From the NCBI GenBank assembly GCA_964384205.1, contig CAYLKS010000029.1:1-37201 (forward strand): DNA of 37,201 nucleotides, given 5' to 3'. The notes under the pieces are model-generated. The model was given only the letters and a program-made list of their open reading frames with translations, did not search any database and was not told the DNA's origin. A program made the translations under genes and the position numbers. The stretch is from CAYLKS01 sp964384205 [NCBI: uncultured bacterium]. Its GTDB lineage: Bacteria > JAGOEH01. This document shows, one piece after another, positions 31,959-37,201 of the stretch (within the stretch, counting starts at the first letter, position 1; each line of letters begins with the position of its first letter).

Positions 31959-32396
31959 ATGAAAAGAACATTTTGTATAATTGTGATATTGTTATTTATT
32001 ACAGATATTTTTGCTCAGATAGAAACATCTAATGTTATAAGTATTGATAAAGTTGGAAATAATTTGTTTAAAAAATTACACTTTTCACATAGTTATTCAG
32101 TAAATTTTATTAATAATAGTATTGGTGGTAGTGGTTTGTTTGGAACATATATAGGGAATATGGATTTTAATCTTAGAAAAAACTTAAAAGTTAATATATC
32201 GGTTGGTATTATGAACAACTTTTATAGTAGCAGAAAACGATTTGGCAATAAAAGTAAGACCTTTTTTATTCCTGATTTAAATGTTGTTTATAAGCCTTTT
32301 AAAAATTTTACAATAAGATTTCATTTTAGTCAGATGCCGTATAATTATTTTTATAGTGATCGTTATATGTATTACGATAGACCTTTTATGTGGTAG
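31959..32396 (+). CDS. Small secreted protein of unknown function, outer-membrane-like
   Basis: 145 aa. The signal peptide (MKRTFCIIVILLFITDIFAQ) is followed by alternating strands (HFSHSYSVNFINNSIGG, MDFNLRKNLKVNISVGIMNN, FTIRFHFSQMPYNYFYSDR) and a Tyr-rich end, YMYYDRPFMW, with a terminal aromatic residue. The Ser-His-Ser-Tyr opening strand followed by a Gly/Ser-rich turn resembles short uncharacterised proteins I associate with FCB-group genomes. The protein is too short for a full barrel unless it oligomerises. It is the first gene of an operon with a LytR_C protein and rsfS. I cannot assign a function. Confidence 0.7.
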   Translation: MKRTFCIIVILLFITDIFAQIETSNVISIDKVGNNLFKKLHFSHSYSVNFINNSIGGSGLFGTYIGNMDFNLRKNLKVNISVGIMNNFYSSRKRFGNKSKTFFIPDLNVVYKPFKNFTIRFHFSQMPYNYFYSDRYMYYDRPFMW

Positions 32397-32398
32397 AT

Positions 32399-32779
32399 AT
32401 GTATAATAATTTAATTAAATTTTTTATATTATTTGTTTTTATCATTAGTTTTTATGTAGTGAGTCAGAATATTTCTCTGAATAAAAAAAATAATAATATG
32501 TTGAGAGTTTTAAATTCTGAAAAATTACAGATTTTGAATGGATGTGGTATTCAGGGGAAAGCGAGATTTTTAACAAAGAAGTTAAGAAAGAAAGGTTTTG
32601 ATGTATTAATGACAGGTAATTATTCTAATTTTAATCTTCCTTATTCTTTGCTTATTGTTAGAAAGAATAAGACTGATATTTTAAAAGATTTACAAGAAGA
32701 ATTAAATATCGATAAAGTATTTTTTTTAAAAGATTCTAGTTTGTATGATTATACAATATTAATTGGAAAGGATAAGTGA
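32399..32779 (+). CDS. LytR C-terminal-domain membrane protein
   Basis: About 126 aa from the ATG at 32399 (a GTG at 32390 would add three residues; neither has an SD). One N-terminal transmembrane helix (FFILFVFIISFYVV) is followed by a LytR_C domain: QILNGCGIQGKARFLTKKLRKKGFDVLMTGNY, then a second half with YSLLIVRKN and YDYTILIGKD. LytR_C alone, without the LytR-CpsA-Psr phosphotransferase domain, occurs next to rsfS in several diderm genomes; its role is not known. The stop overlaps the rsfS start by one base. Confidence 0.82.
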   Translation: MYNNLIKFFILFVFIISFYVVSQNISLNKKNNNMLRVLNSEKLQILNGCGIQGKARFLTKKLRKKGFDVLMTGNYSNFNLPYSLLIVRKNKTDILKDLQEELNIDKVFFLKDSSLYDYTILIGKDK

Positions 32780-33126
32780 TGTTAGAATTGGTTTCTCCTA
32801 TCGATATGGTTATTTCTCTTATTAAAGAAAAAAAAGGTGAAAATATAGTTGTTTTTGATATGAAATCAGTTTCGGATGTTTCTGATTTTTATATTTTGTG
32901 TAGTGGTGATTCAGATGTTCAAACAAGAGCAATAGCTGATTTTTTAGAATTCAAATTAAAGGAAAATGGTTATTTTGTTTCTTATAAAGAAGGTTTTGGG
33001 ACAGGCAGGTGGATAATTTTAGATTATATAGATTTTGTTATTCACATTTTTCATAAAGATGCCAGGAGTTATTATAATTTGGAAAGTATCTGGGGTGATT
33101 GTATAGTTTGGAACGAAAAAATATAA
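32779..33126 (+). CDS. rsfS: Ribosomal silencing factor RsfS
   Basis: Binds L14 on the 50S subunit and blocks joining to 30S when nutrients run low. 115 aa, one domain. Typical stretches are EKKGENIVVFDMKSVSDVSDF, YILCSGDSDVQTRAIADFLE, GFGTGRWIILDYIDFVIHIFHKDARSYYNLESIWGD, which match the family closely. The ATG at 32779 was preferred to a GTG at 32776 because it is better spaced from GGAAAGGA and overlaps the upstream stop as TGATG. It is last in a three-gene operon that ends just before the rplM promoter; no hairpin terminator is obvious there. Confidence 0.95.
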   Translation: MLELVSPIDMVISLIKEKKGENIVVFDMKSVSDVSDFYILCSGDSDVQTRAIADFLEFKLKENGYFVSYKEGFGTGRWIILDYIDFVIHIFHKDARSYYNLESIWGDCIVWNEKI

Positions 33127-33133
33127 AAAATGC

Positions 33134-33162
33134 TTGACATTACATATTTTTTTTTGTAAAAT
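33134..33162 (+). promoter_or_regulatory. rplM: Promoter of rplM-rpsI
   Basis: TTGACA (33134-33139), 17 bases, TAAAAT (33157-33162), starting eight bases after the rsfS stop. The leader would be about 58 bases. Confidence 0.75.
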
Positions 33163-33172
33163 AAGGAGCAAA

Positions 33173-33186
33173 TTTTACACGTAAAA
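33173..33186 (+). promoter_or_regulatory. Palindrome in the rplM leader, candidate operator or leader hairpin
   Basis: TTTTAC-AC-GTAAAA lies just after the predicted transcript start. L13 operons have autoregulatory leaders in other phyla, but the hairpin here is small and AT-rich. Confidence 0.3.
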
Positions 33187-33226
33187 AAGATGTAATGTAG
33201 AATTAACAGCAAAGAGGAGAATAAAA

Positions 33227-33655
33227 GTGAAGACTTATATGCCGAAAAAATCAGATATTACTAGAAAGTGGTATATTGTTGATGCTGAGGGGCAAACTTT
33301 AGGAAGATTGGCATCAAAAATAGCTCATATTCTTAGAGGTAAACATAAGCCTACGTTTACTTATCATGAAGATATGGGTGATTATATTATTGTATTAAAT
33401 GCAGATAAAGTTAAGATTTCTGGGTCTAAAGAGATGCAGAAAGAGTATTTTTATCATACTGGTGTGCCGGGTGGTGCTCGATTTTTAAAATATGCAGATG
33501 TAAAAAAAGATAAGCCTGATATGATTATTAGGCATGCTGTTAAGGGTATGTTGCCTCATAATAGGTTGGGAAGGCGCATGTTTAAAAAATTATTTGTTTA
33601 TAGTGGTTCTGAACATCCTCATCAGGCTCAGAAACCTGAGGAATTAAAGTTATAA
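33227..33655 (+). CDS. rplM: Ribosomal protein L13
   Basis: Large-subunit protein, 142 aa. Family landmarks are KKSDITRKWYIVDAEGQTLGRLAS, LRGKHKPTFTYHEDMGDYIIVLNADK, VKGMLPHNRLGRRMFKKLFVY and GSEHPHQAQKPE. The start codon is GTG at 33227, with AGAGGAG at 33213-33219; there is no in-frame ATG that keeps the conserved N-terminus. It is the first gene of the rplM-rpsI pair and sets off the translation block at the right end of the window. Confidence 0.98.
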   Translation: MKTYMPKKSDITRKWYIVDAEGQTLGRLASKIAHILRGKHKPTFTYHEDMGDYIIVLNADKVKISGSKEMQKEYFYHTGVPGGARFLKYADVKKDKPDMIIRHAVKGMLPHNRLGRRMFKKLFVYSGSEHPHQAQKPEELKL

Positions 33656-33671
33656 TTAAAGGAGGAATGGT

Positions 33672-34067
33672 TTGGCAAATAATAGTAGGGTTTTTGCAAC
33701 TGGAAGAAGAAAGACATCTGTAGCAAGAGTAATTTTAACTCCGGGAACAGGTAAAATAATTGTTAATAAAAGACCTGTTGAGGAATATATTCCAAGAAAA
33801 GTTTTAATTCAGATTATAAATCAGCCTTTTGCTGTTACATCGTTGGAAAATAAGTTTGATGTTATTGCTAATGTGGATGGTGGTGGTATTTCTGGGCAAG
33901 CAGGTGCATTGAGACATGGTATAGCAAGAGCTTTATTGAAACTGGATGAGAATTTACGTCCTTCATTGAAAAAAGCTGGTTTATTAACTCGAGATCCGCG
34001 AAAGAAAGAAAGAAAGAAATACGGTCAAGCAGGTGCAAGAAAACGTTTCCAATTTTCAAAACGTTAA
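33672..34067 (+). CDS. rpsI: Ribosomal protein S9
   Basis: Small-subunit protein, 131 aa, whose C-terminal tail reaches the P-site tRNA anticodon. Seen are [57 protein letters not shown] and the invariant end [14 protein letters not shown]. The start is TTG at 33672 with AGGAGG at 33659-33664; a closer ATG at 33667 is out of frame. It sits 16 bases after rplM, the usual L13-S9 pair. Confidence 0.98.
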   Translation: MANNSRVFATGRRKTSVARVILTPGTGKIIVNKRPVEEYIPRKVLIQIINQPFAVTSLENKFDVIANVDGGGISGQAGALRHGIARALLKLDENLRPSLKKAGLLTRDPRKKERKKYGQAGARKRFQFSKR

Positions 34068-34073
34068 TCCCAT

Positions 34074-34137
34074 ATTTTATCTCTATTCTCCTGTGCTTTT
34101 ATAGCATTATAGAGATAAAATAAAGTCAAAGGAGAAT
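34074..34137 (+). promoter_or_regulatory. rpsB: Structured rpsB leader: hairpin presenting an anti-Shine-Dalgarno sequence
   Basis: A perfect 13-bp stem (34074-34086 with 34109-34121) encloses a small apical hairpin (TGCT/AGCA, 34094-34097 with 34103-34106). On the 5' side of the internal loop, ATTCTCCT (34085-34092) is an exact complement of AGGAGAAT (34130-34137), the SD region of rpsB. No T tract follows, so it is not a terminator. S2 autoregulates rpsB-tsf through its leader in E. coli; this element differs in sequence but could act alike. Confidence 0.6.
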
Positions 34138-34143
34138 TATTAT

Positions 34144-34902
34144 ATGGCAAAATTAACAATCGAGGAGATGCTTAAAGCAGGAGTTCATTTCGGACATCAG
34201 GTTCAGAGATGGAATCCTAAAATGAAGCCTTATATTTTTACTACACGAAATAAAGTTCATATAATTGATCTTAAAAAAACTATAGAGAAGTTAGACGAGG
34301 CAGTTAATGCTTTGTCTAAGATTGTTGCAGAAGGGAAAAAGGTAGTTTATATAGGCACAAAAAAACAGGCTAAAGTCATTTGTAAGTTAGAAGCAGAGCG
34401 TGTTGGTGAATATTTTGTAGTTGAAAGATGGCTTGGAGGGATGCTTACTAATTTTAAGACTATAAGGCAGAGTCTTGATAAGTTAGAAAATATAGAAAAG
34501 ATGTTTGAAGAAGGTACAATTAATAAATTGCCTAAAAAAGAAGCAATAAAATTAGGAAAGAAAAGAGATAAATTAAATAAATTTTTGGGTGGAATTAAAG
34601 GCATGAGAGAGTTGCCAGGTGCAATAATTGTTGTTGATCCAACCAAAGAGAGAATTGCTGTTGCAGAAGCAAATAAATTAAATATACCTGTATTTGCTAT
34701 TCTTGATACTAATTGTGATCCTGATCCGATAGATTATCCAGTTCCTGCAAATGATGATGCTATTAGATCTATTTCTTTAGTTTTGAAGCAATTGGGTGAT
34801 GCTATAAATGATGCAAAAGCAATGAGAAAAGATGAGCAAGATGAAGAGCAAGCTGAAGAAAACGTAGTTGTTCAAGAAAAACAGACAGAAGGAGAGGAAT
34901 AA
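34144..34902 (+). CDS. rpsB: Ribosomal protein S2
   Basis: Small-subunit protein, 252 aa. Standard features are EEMLKAGVHFGHQVQRWNPKMKPYIF, NKVHIIDLKKT, VYIGTKKQAK, RWLGGMLTNFKTI, GIKGMRELPGAIIVVDP, and IPVFAILDTNCDPDPIDYPVPANDDAIRS. The acidic C-terminal tail (DEQDEEQAEENVVV) is a common variable extension. AAAGGAGA precedes the ATG and may be masked by the leader hairpin just upstream. The stop overlaps the tsf start by one base (TAATG), the conserved rpsB-tsf pair. Confidence 0.98.
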   Translation: MAKLTIEEMLKAGVHFGHQVQRWNPKMKPYIFTTRNKVHIIDLKKTIEKLDEAVNALSKIVAEGKKVVYIGTKKQAKVICKLEAERVGEYFVVERWLGGMLTNFKTIRQSLDKLENIEKMFEEGTINKLPKKEAIKLGKKRDKLNKFLGGIKGMRELPGAIIVVDPTKERIAVAEANKLNIPVFAILDTNCDPDPIDYPVPANDDAIRSISLVLKQLGDAINDAKAMRKDEQDEEQAEENVVVQEKQTEGEE

Positions 34903-35498
34903 TGGAAATTACTGCTAAAATGGTAAAAGAGTTAAGAGAAAAAACTGGTGTTGGAATGATGGATTGTAAAAAAGCTTTGCAAGAAGCTAATGGAGATTTT
35001 GATAAAGCTGTAGAATTATTAAGAAAAAAAGGAATGAAAACCGCTGAAAAGAGAGCTGGTAAAGAAACTTCAGAAGGTATAATCGCATCATATATTCATA
35101 GTAATAATAAATTGGGTGTAATGGTTGAAATTAATTGTGAGACGGATTTTGTTGCTAATACTGCTGATTTTAAAAACTTTGCTGAAGATATTTGTATGCA
35201 AATTGCAGCAACCAATCCTGTGGCTATAAAAGAAGAAGATGTATCTTCTGATTTAATTGAAAAGGAAAAAGAAATTTATAGAGAACAATTATTAAATGAA
35301 GGTAAGCCAGAAAATATTATTGATAAAATTATAGACGGAAAAATAAAAAAATATTATTCTGAAGTGTGTTTGTTAAATCAAAAATTTATTAAAAATGAGG
35401 ATGTTACTATAAAAGATTTGTTAAATGAATTGATTGCTAAAACAGGTGAAAATATTGTTATTAAGAGATTCGTAAGGTTTCAATTAGGGGAAGAGTAG
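34902..35498 (+). CDS. tsf: Elongation factor Ts
   Basis: Nucleotide exchange factor for EF-Tu. 198 aa, the short form with one core subdomain, as in Thermus and many other bacteria, rather than the about 280-aa E. coli type. The N-terminal UBA-like module (ITAKMVKELREKTGVGMMDCKKAL) is followed by the TDFV motif at 81-84, which contacts the EF-Tu magnesium site, in INCETDFVANTADF, and a C-terminal LIAKTGENIVIKRFVRFQLGE. GGAGAGGAAT in the end of rpsB serves as SD. It ends at a strong terminator whose T tract runs up to pyrH. Confidence 0.97.
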   Translation: MEITAKMVKELREKTGVGMMDCKKALQEANGDFDKAVELLRKKGMKTAEKRAGKETSEGIIASYIHSNNKLGVMVEINCETDFVANTADFKNFAEDICMQIAATNPVAIKEEDVSSDLIEKEKEIYREQLLNEGKPENIIDKIIDGKIKKYYSEVCLLNQKFIKNEDVTIKDLLNELIAKTGENIVIKRFVRFQLGEE

Positions 35499-35511
35499 TA
35501 TATGTTTTTTG

Positions 35512-35555
35512 TCTGCACCTTCTATTTGAGGGTGCAGATTTTATTTTTATTTTTT
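35512..35555 (+). terminator. Intrinsic terminator of rpsB-tsf, abutting the pyrH start codon
   Basis: An 11-bp stem with one G-U pair (35512-35522 with 35528-35538, core CTGCACC) and a long T-rich tract that continues to the pyrH ATG at 35560. Confidence 0.9.
35526..35553 (+). promoter_or_regulatory. pyrH: Possible pyrH promoter embedded in the tsf terminator
   Basis: TTGAGG (35526-35531), 16 bases, TATTTT (35548-35553), six bases before the ATG. The match is modest and the -10 is part of the terminator T tract. Confidence 0.35.
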
Positions 35556-35559
35556 TTTT

Positions 35560-36264
35560 ATGAAATATAAAAGAATTTTGCTAAAATTAAGTGGGGAGAC
35601 ATTAGCTAATAAAGATTCTTCTTTGAGTAAAGAAATATTAGAGTATATAGCACATGAATTATTAGATGTATATAATAAAAATATTCAAATAGGTATAGTT
35701 ATTGGTGGGGGCAATATTTTACGAGGTGGCATATTATCTCAAGATAAATATTTTGATAGAGTCAAATCTGATAAAATGGGAATGTTAGCAACCGTGATAA
35801 ATTCTATTGCATTATCTAATGCATTAGAACAAAATGGGATTGATAATATATTATATTCATCAGTTAATTTGGAGGGAGTAGCTAAAAGATTTTTAGCTGA
35901 AGAGGCAATTAATAATTTACAAAATAACAAAGTAGTTATAATTTCTGGGGGTACGGGAAATCCATATTTTTCAACAGATACAGCAGCAGTGCTTCGTGCT
36001 TTAGAAATTAAAGCAGATTGTGTGATAAAAGCTACTAAAGTAGATGGTGTGTATGATAAAGATCCTGTGAAATATTCGGATGCAGTTAAGTATGATAAAC
36101 TTGATTTTGATACAGCAATAGAAAAAAAATTGAAGATTATGGATATGACAGCCTTTACTTTATGTAAAGAAAATAATTTGCCTATTATGGTATATAATTT
36201 TTATAGTGCAGGAGGGTTATTAAAAATTTTAGGGGGAGAAAATATAGGAACTGTTATTAATTAA
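35560..36264 (+). CDS. pyrH: UMP kinase
   Basis: Phosphorylates UMP to UDP in pyrimidine synthesis. 234 aa, the hexameric bacterial amino-acid-kinase type. Motifs are YKRILLKLSGE (3-13), VIGGGNILRGG (47-57), DKMGMLATVINSIAL (71-85), SGGTGNPYFSTDTAA (129-143), ATKVDGVYDKDP and a C-terminal NLPIMVYNF. The ATG is fixed by the conserved N-terminus, yet it has no SD: the T tract of the tsf terminator lies directly in front of it. Expression must come from a leaderless transcript or from read-through. frr follows 34 bases downstream. Confidence 0.98.
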   Translation: MKYKRILLKLSGETLANKDSSLSKEILEYIAHELLDVYNKNIQIGIVIGGGNILRGGILSQDKYFDRVKSDKMGMLATVINSIALSNALEQNGIDNILYSSVNLEGVAKRFLAEEAINNLQNNKVVIISGGTGNPYFSTDTAAVLRALEIKADCVIKATKVDGVYDKDPVKYSDAVKYDKLDFDTAIEKKLKIMDMTAFTLCKENNLPIMVYNFYSAGGLLKILGGENIGTVIN

Positions 36265-36298
36265 TAGTATTTAAAATTAATAAAGGAGAGGTAATATT

Positions 36299-36856
36299 AT
36301 GATAAAAGATATTTTGAAAACAGAAGAAAATAAAATGATAAAAACTATAGAACATTTGAAAGAAGAATTAAAATCTGTAAGAAGTGGAAAGGCCAGCATC
36401 TCTTTATTGGATAATATTAAAGTAGATTATTATGGAAATATGGTTCCTTTATCTCAGGTGGCAGCTTTACATACTCCTGATCCTAAGACAATAACTGTTA
36501 AACCATGGGATAAAAATTTAATTCCCGTGATTGAGAAAGAAATTATGAAATCTTCATTGGGTTTGAATCCTAATAATGACGGGACAATTATTAGAATACC
36601 AATTCCAGCACCATCTGAGGAACAAAGGCGAGAGTATGTTAAAATTGCAAAAAAAATGGGTGAAGAAGCTAAAATTGCTATAAGAAATATTAGGAGAGAT
36701 GGTATTTCCAAAATTAAAGAAGATGAAAAAAATAAGCTTATCTCAGAGGATGATTCTAAAAGAGCACAAAATGAAATACAAAAATTGACTGATAAATATG
36801 TAAAAATGGTGGATGATATTATTGATAAAAAAGAAAAAGAAATAATGGAAGTATGA
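36299..36856 (+). CDS. frr: Ribosome recycling factor
   Basis: Splits post-termination ribosomes with EF-G. 185 aa, standard length. Landmarks are IEHLKEELKSVRSGKASISLLDNIKVDYYG, VPLSQVA, TITVKPWDKNLIPVIEKEI, GLNPNNDGTIIRIPIPAPSEEQRRE, and the long C-terminal helix RNIRRDGISKIKEDEKNK..SEDDSKR. AAAGGAGAGG before the ATG contrasts with pyrH, which has none. It follows pyrH in the usual pyrH-frr order, and its stop overlaps the next gene by four bases (ATGA). Confidence 0.98.
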   Translation: MIKDILKTEENKMIKTIEHLKEELKSVRSGKASISLLDNIKVDYYGNMVPLSQVAALHTPDPKTITVKPWDKNLIPVIEKEIMKSSLGLNPNNDGTIIRIPIPAPSEEQRREYVKIAKKMGEEAKIAIRNIRRDGISKIKEDEKNKLISEDDSKRAQNEIQKLTDKYVKMVDDIIDKKEKEIMEV

Positions 36857-37201
36857 TAAAAAAGTTTATTATTATTAGTTTTTTTTTATTTTATTTGCAG
36901 ATATTTTTAGGTGCTCGGGAAATTGATGATTATAATTATAATGATCTTAGGTCTGCTTTTACTAAGTTAGATAAATTTATAAAAGAAAATCCCGATAGTT
37001 ATTTTAATGTTGATGCACGTCTTCGTTTTGCTGAAATATCTTTTTTGATTGATAAGAAAGAGTTTGAAAGAAATCCTGCTAATATTAAGAATTTATTTTT
37101 AATTTCATTAAAAAATTATGAAATTGTTGAAAATATTACTGAAAATAGAAAATATCTTGCGGCAAGTTATTATGGTCAGGCTTTTATTCGGTATTTTTTT
37201 A
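36853..37201 (+). CDS. Secreted protein of unknown function, 5' part (runs off the window)
   Basis: An open frame from ATG at 36853 to the window end, 116 codons without a stop. The signal peptide MIKKFIIISFFLFYLQIFLGA is followed by a helical stretch: LRSAFTKLDKFIKENPDSYFNVDARLRFAEISFLI and LFLISLKNYEIVE, then AASYYGQAFIRYFF. The helix-pair spacing and the Asp-Ala-Arg-hydrophobic-Ala pattern suggest TPR-like repeats, such as in periplasmic scaffold lipoproteins, but no lipobox Cys is present. It overlaps frr by four bases, so it is a real gene translated from the same mRNA. Confidence 0.75.
   Translation, partial: MIKKFIIISFFLFYLQIFLGAREIDDYNYNDLRSAFTKLDKFIKENPDSYFNVDARLRFAEISFLIDKKEFERNPANIKNLFLISLKNYEIVENITENRKYLAASYYGQAFIRYFF

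Noticed and set aside
31843-31971. 43-residue hydrophobic N-terminal extension of the response regulator, suggesting a membrane anchor
   Set aside because: The promoter and the SD lie inside it; the ATG at 31842 is well placed, so the extension is untranslated and overlaps the divergent gene.
34074-34121. Hairpin between rpsI and rpsB as an intrinsic terminator
   Set aside because: The stem is followed by AAAGTCAAAGG, not a T tract, and the loop is long; a leader element is the better explanation.
35099-35498. EF-Ts as a truncated gene because it is only 198 aa
   Set aside because: The single-subdomain short form is normal in many bacteria, and the C-terminus matches that form before a proper terminator.
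1-37201. CRISPR array, tRNA or rRNA genes, prophage, toxin-antitoxin or restriction modules
   Set aside because: No regularly spaced repeats, cloverleaf-like sequences or recognisable proteins of these kinds were seen on either strand.

Overview
The window is 37.2 kb of strongly AT-rich bacterial chromosome, densely coded on both strands and made almost entirely of core and cell-envelope genes. Several features point to a diderm of the broad FCB (Fibrobacteres-Chlorobi-Bacteroidetes-like) assemblage. These are many lipoproteins and signal peptides, short proteins ending in aromatic residues like outer-membrane barrels, a secreted beta-propeller with a C-terminal NPFNP sorting-type domain, a DUF4197 protein, SPOR and SpoIID proteins, and the order rplM-rpsI-rpsB-tsf-pyrH-frr. 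Promoters are of the ordinary sigma-70 type (TTGACA-N17-TATTAT/TATTTT), not the Bacteroidetes -33/-7 type, so Bacteroidota proper is unlikely. The phylum cannot be fixed from this sequence alone.

Layout. 1-0.85 kb: 3' half of groEL and its terminator. 1.0-3.4 kb: a metal ABC importer (binding lipoprotein, ATPase, permease) with 8-bp gene overlaps. 3.4-6.7 kb, minus strand: glgC-recG, convergent with the importer. 7.0-7.4 kb, minus: a small envelope protein. 7.5-12.8 kb, plus: TPR protein, SpoIID-like protein, SPOR lipoprotein, valS. 12.9-14.7 kb: barrel-like protein plus TolB-like lipoprotein. 14.65-15.04 kb: a decayed transposase fragment. 15.1-16.4 kb: a UDP-sugar dehydrogenase of WbpA type. 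16.6-20.3 kb: a bitopic protein of unknown function, a class A penicillin-binding protein and a DUF4197 protein. 20.4-22.6 kb: M64 peptidase and endonuclease IV, closed by a bidirectional terminator. 22.7-31.8 kb, minus: PpiC-type foldase and M49-type peptidase lipoproteins, rarA-uspA, the Asp-box propeller, and an operon of response regulator, nitroreductase and trmB. 31.96-33.1 kb, plus: small secreted protein, LytR_C protein, rsfS. 33.2-37.2 kb: rplM-rpsI, rpsB-tsf, pyrH, frr and the start of a secreted protein cut by the window end.

How the genes fit together. Much of the window concerns building and policing the envelope: class A PBP, SpoIID glycan enzyme, SPOR glycan binder, nucleotide-sugar synthesis, periplasmic foldase and peptidases. 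The right end is the translation block.

No CRISPR, prophage, defence island or intact mobile element is visible, and I do not see a whole new multi-gene system. The best leads are: several genes whose promoter -10 element lies only 6-9 bases before an ATG that has no Shine-Dalgarno (SD) sequence, suggesting leaderless mRNAs (clearest at rarA, most compact at pyrH); a hairpin in front of rpsB that exposes a perfect anti-SD; an exact 27-bp repeat shared by the convergent 3' ends of znuB and recG; a PBP with an enlarged transpeptidase domain and an overlapping membrane partner gene; and a degenerate transposase with one identifiable frameshift.
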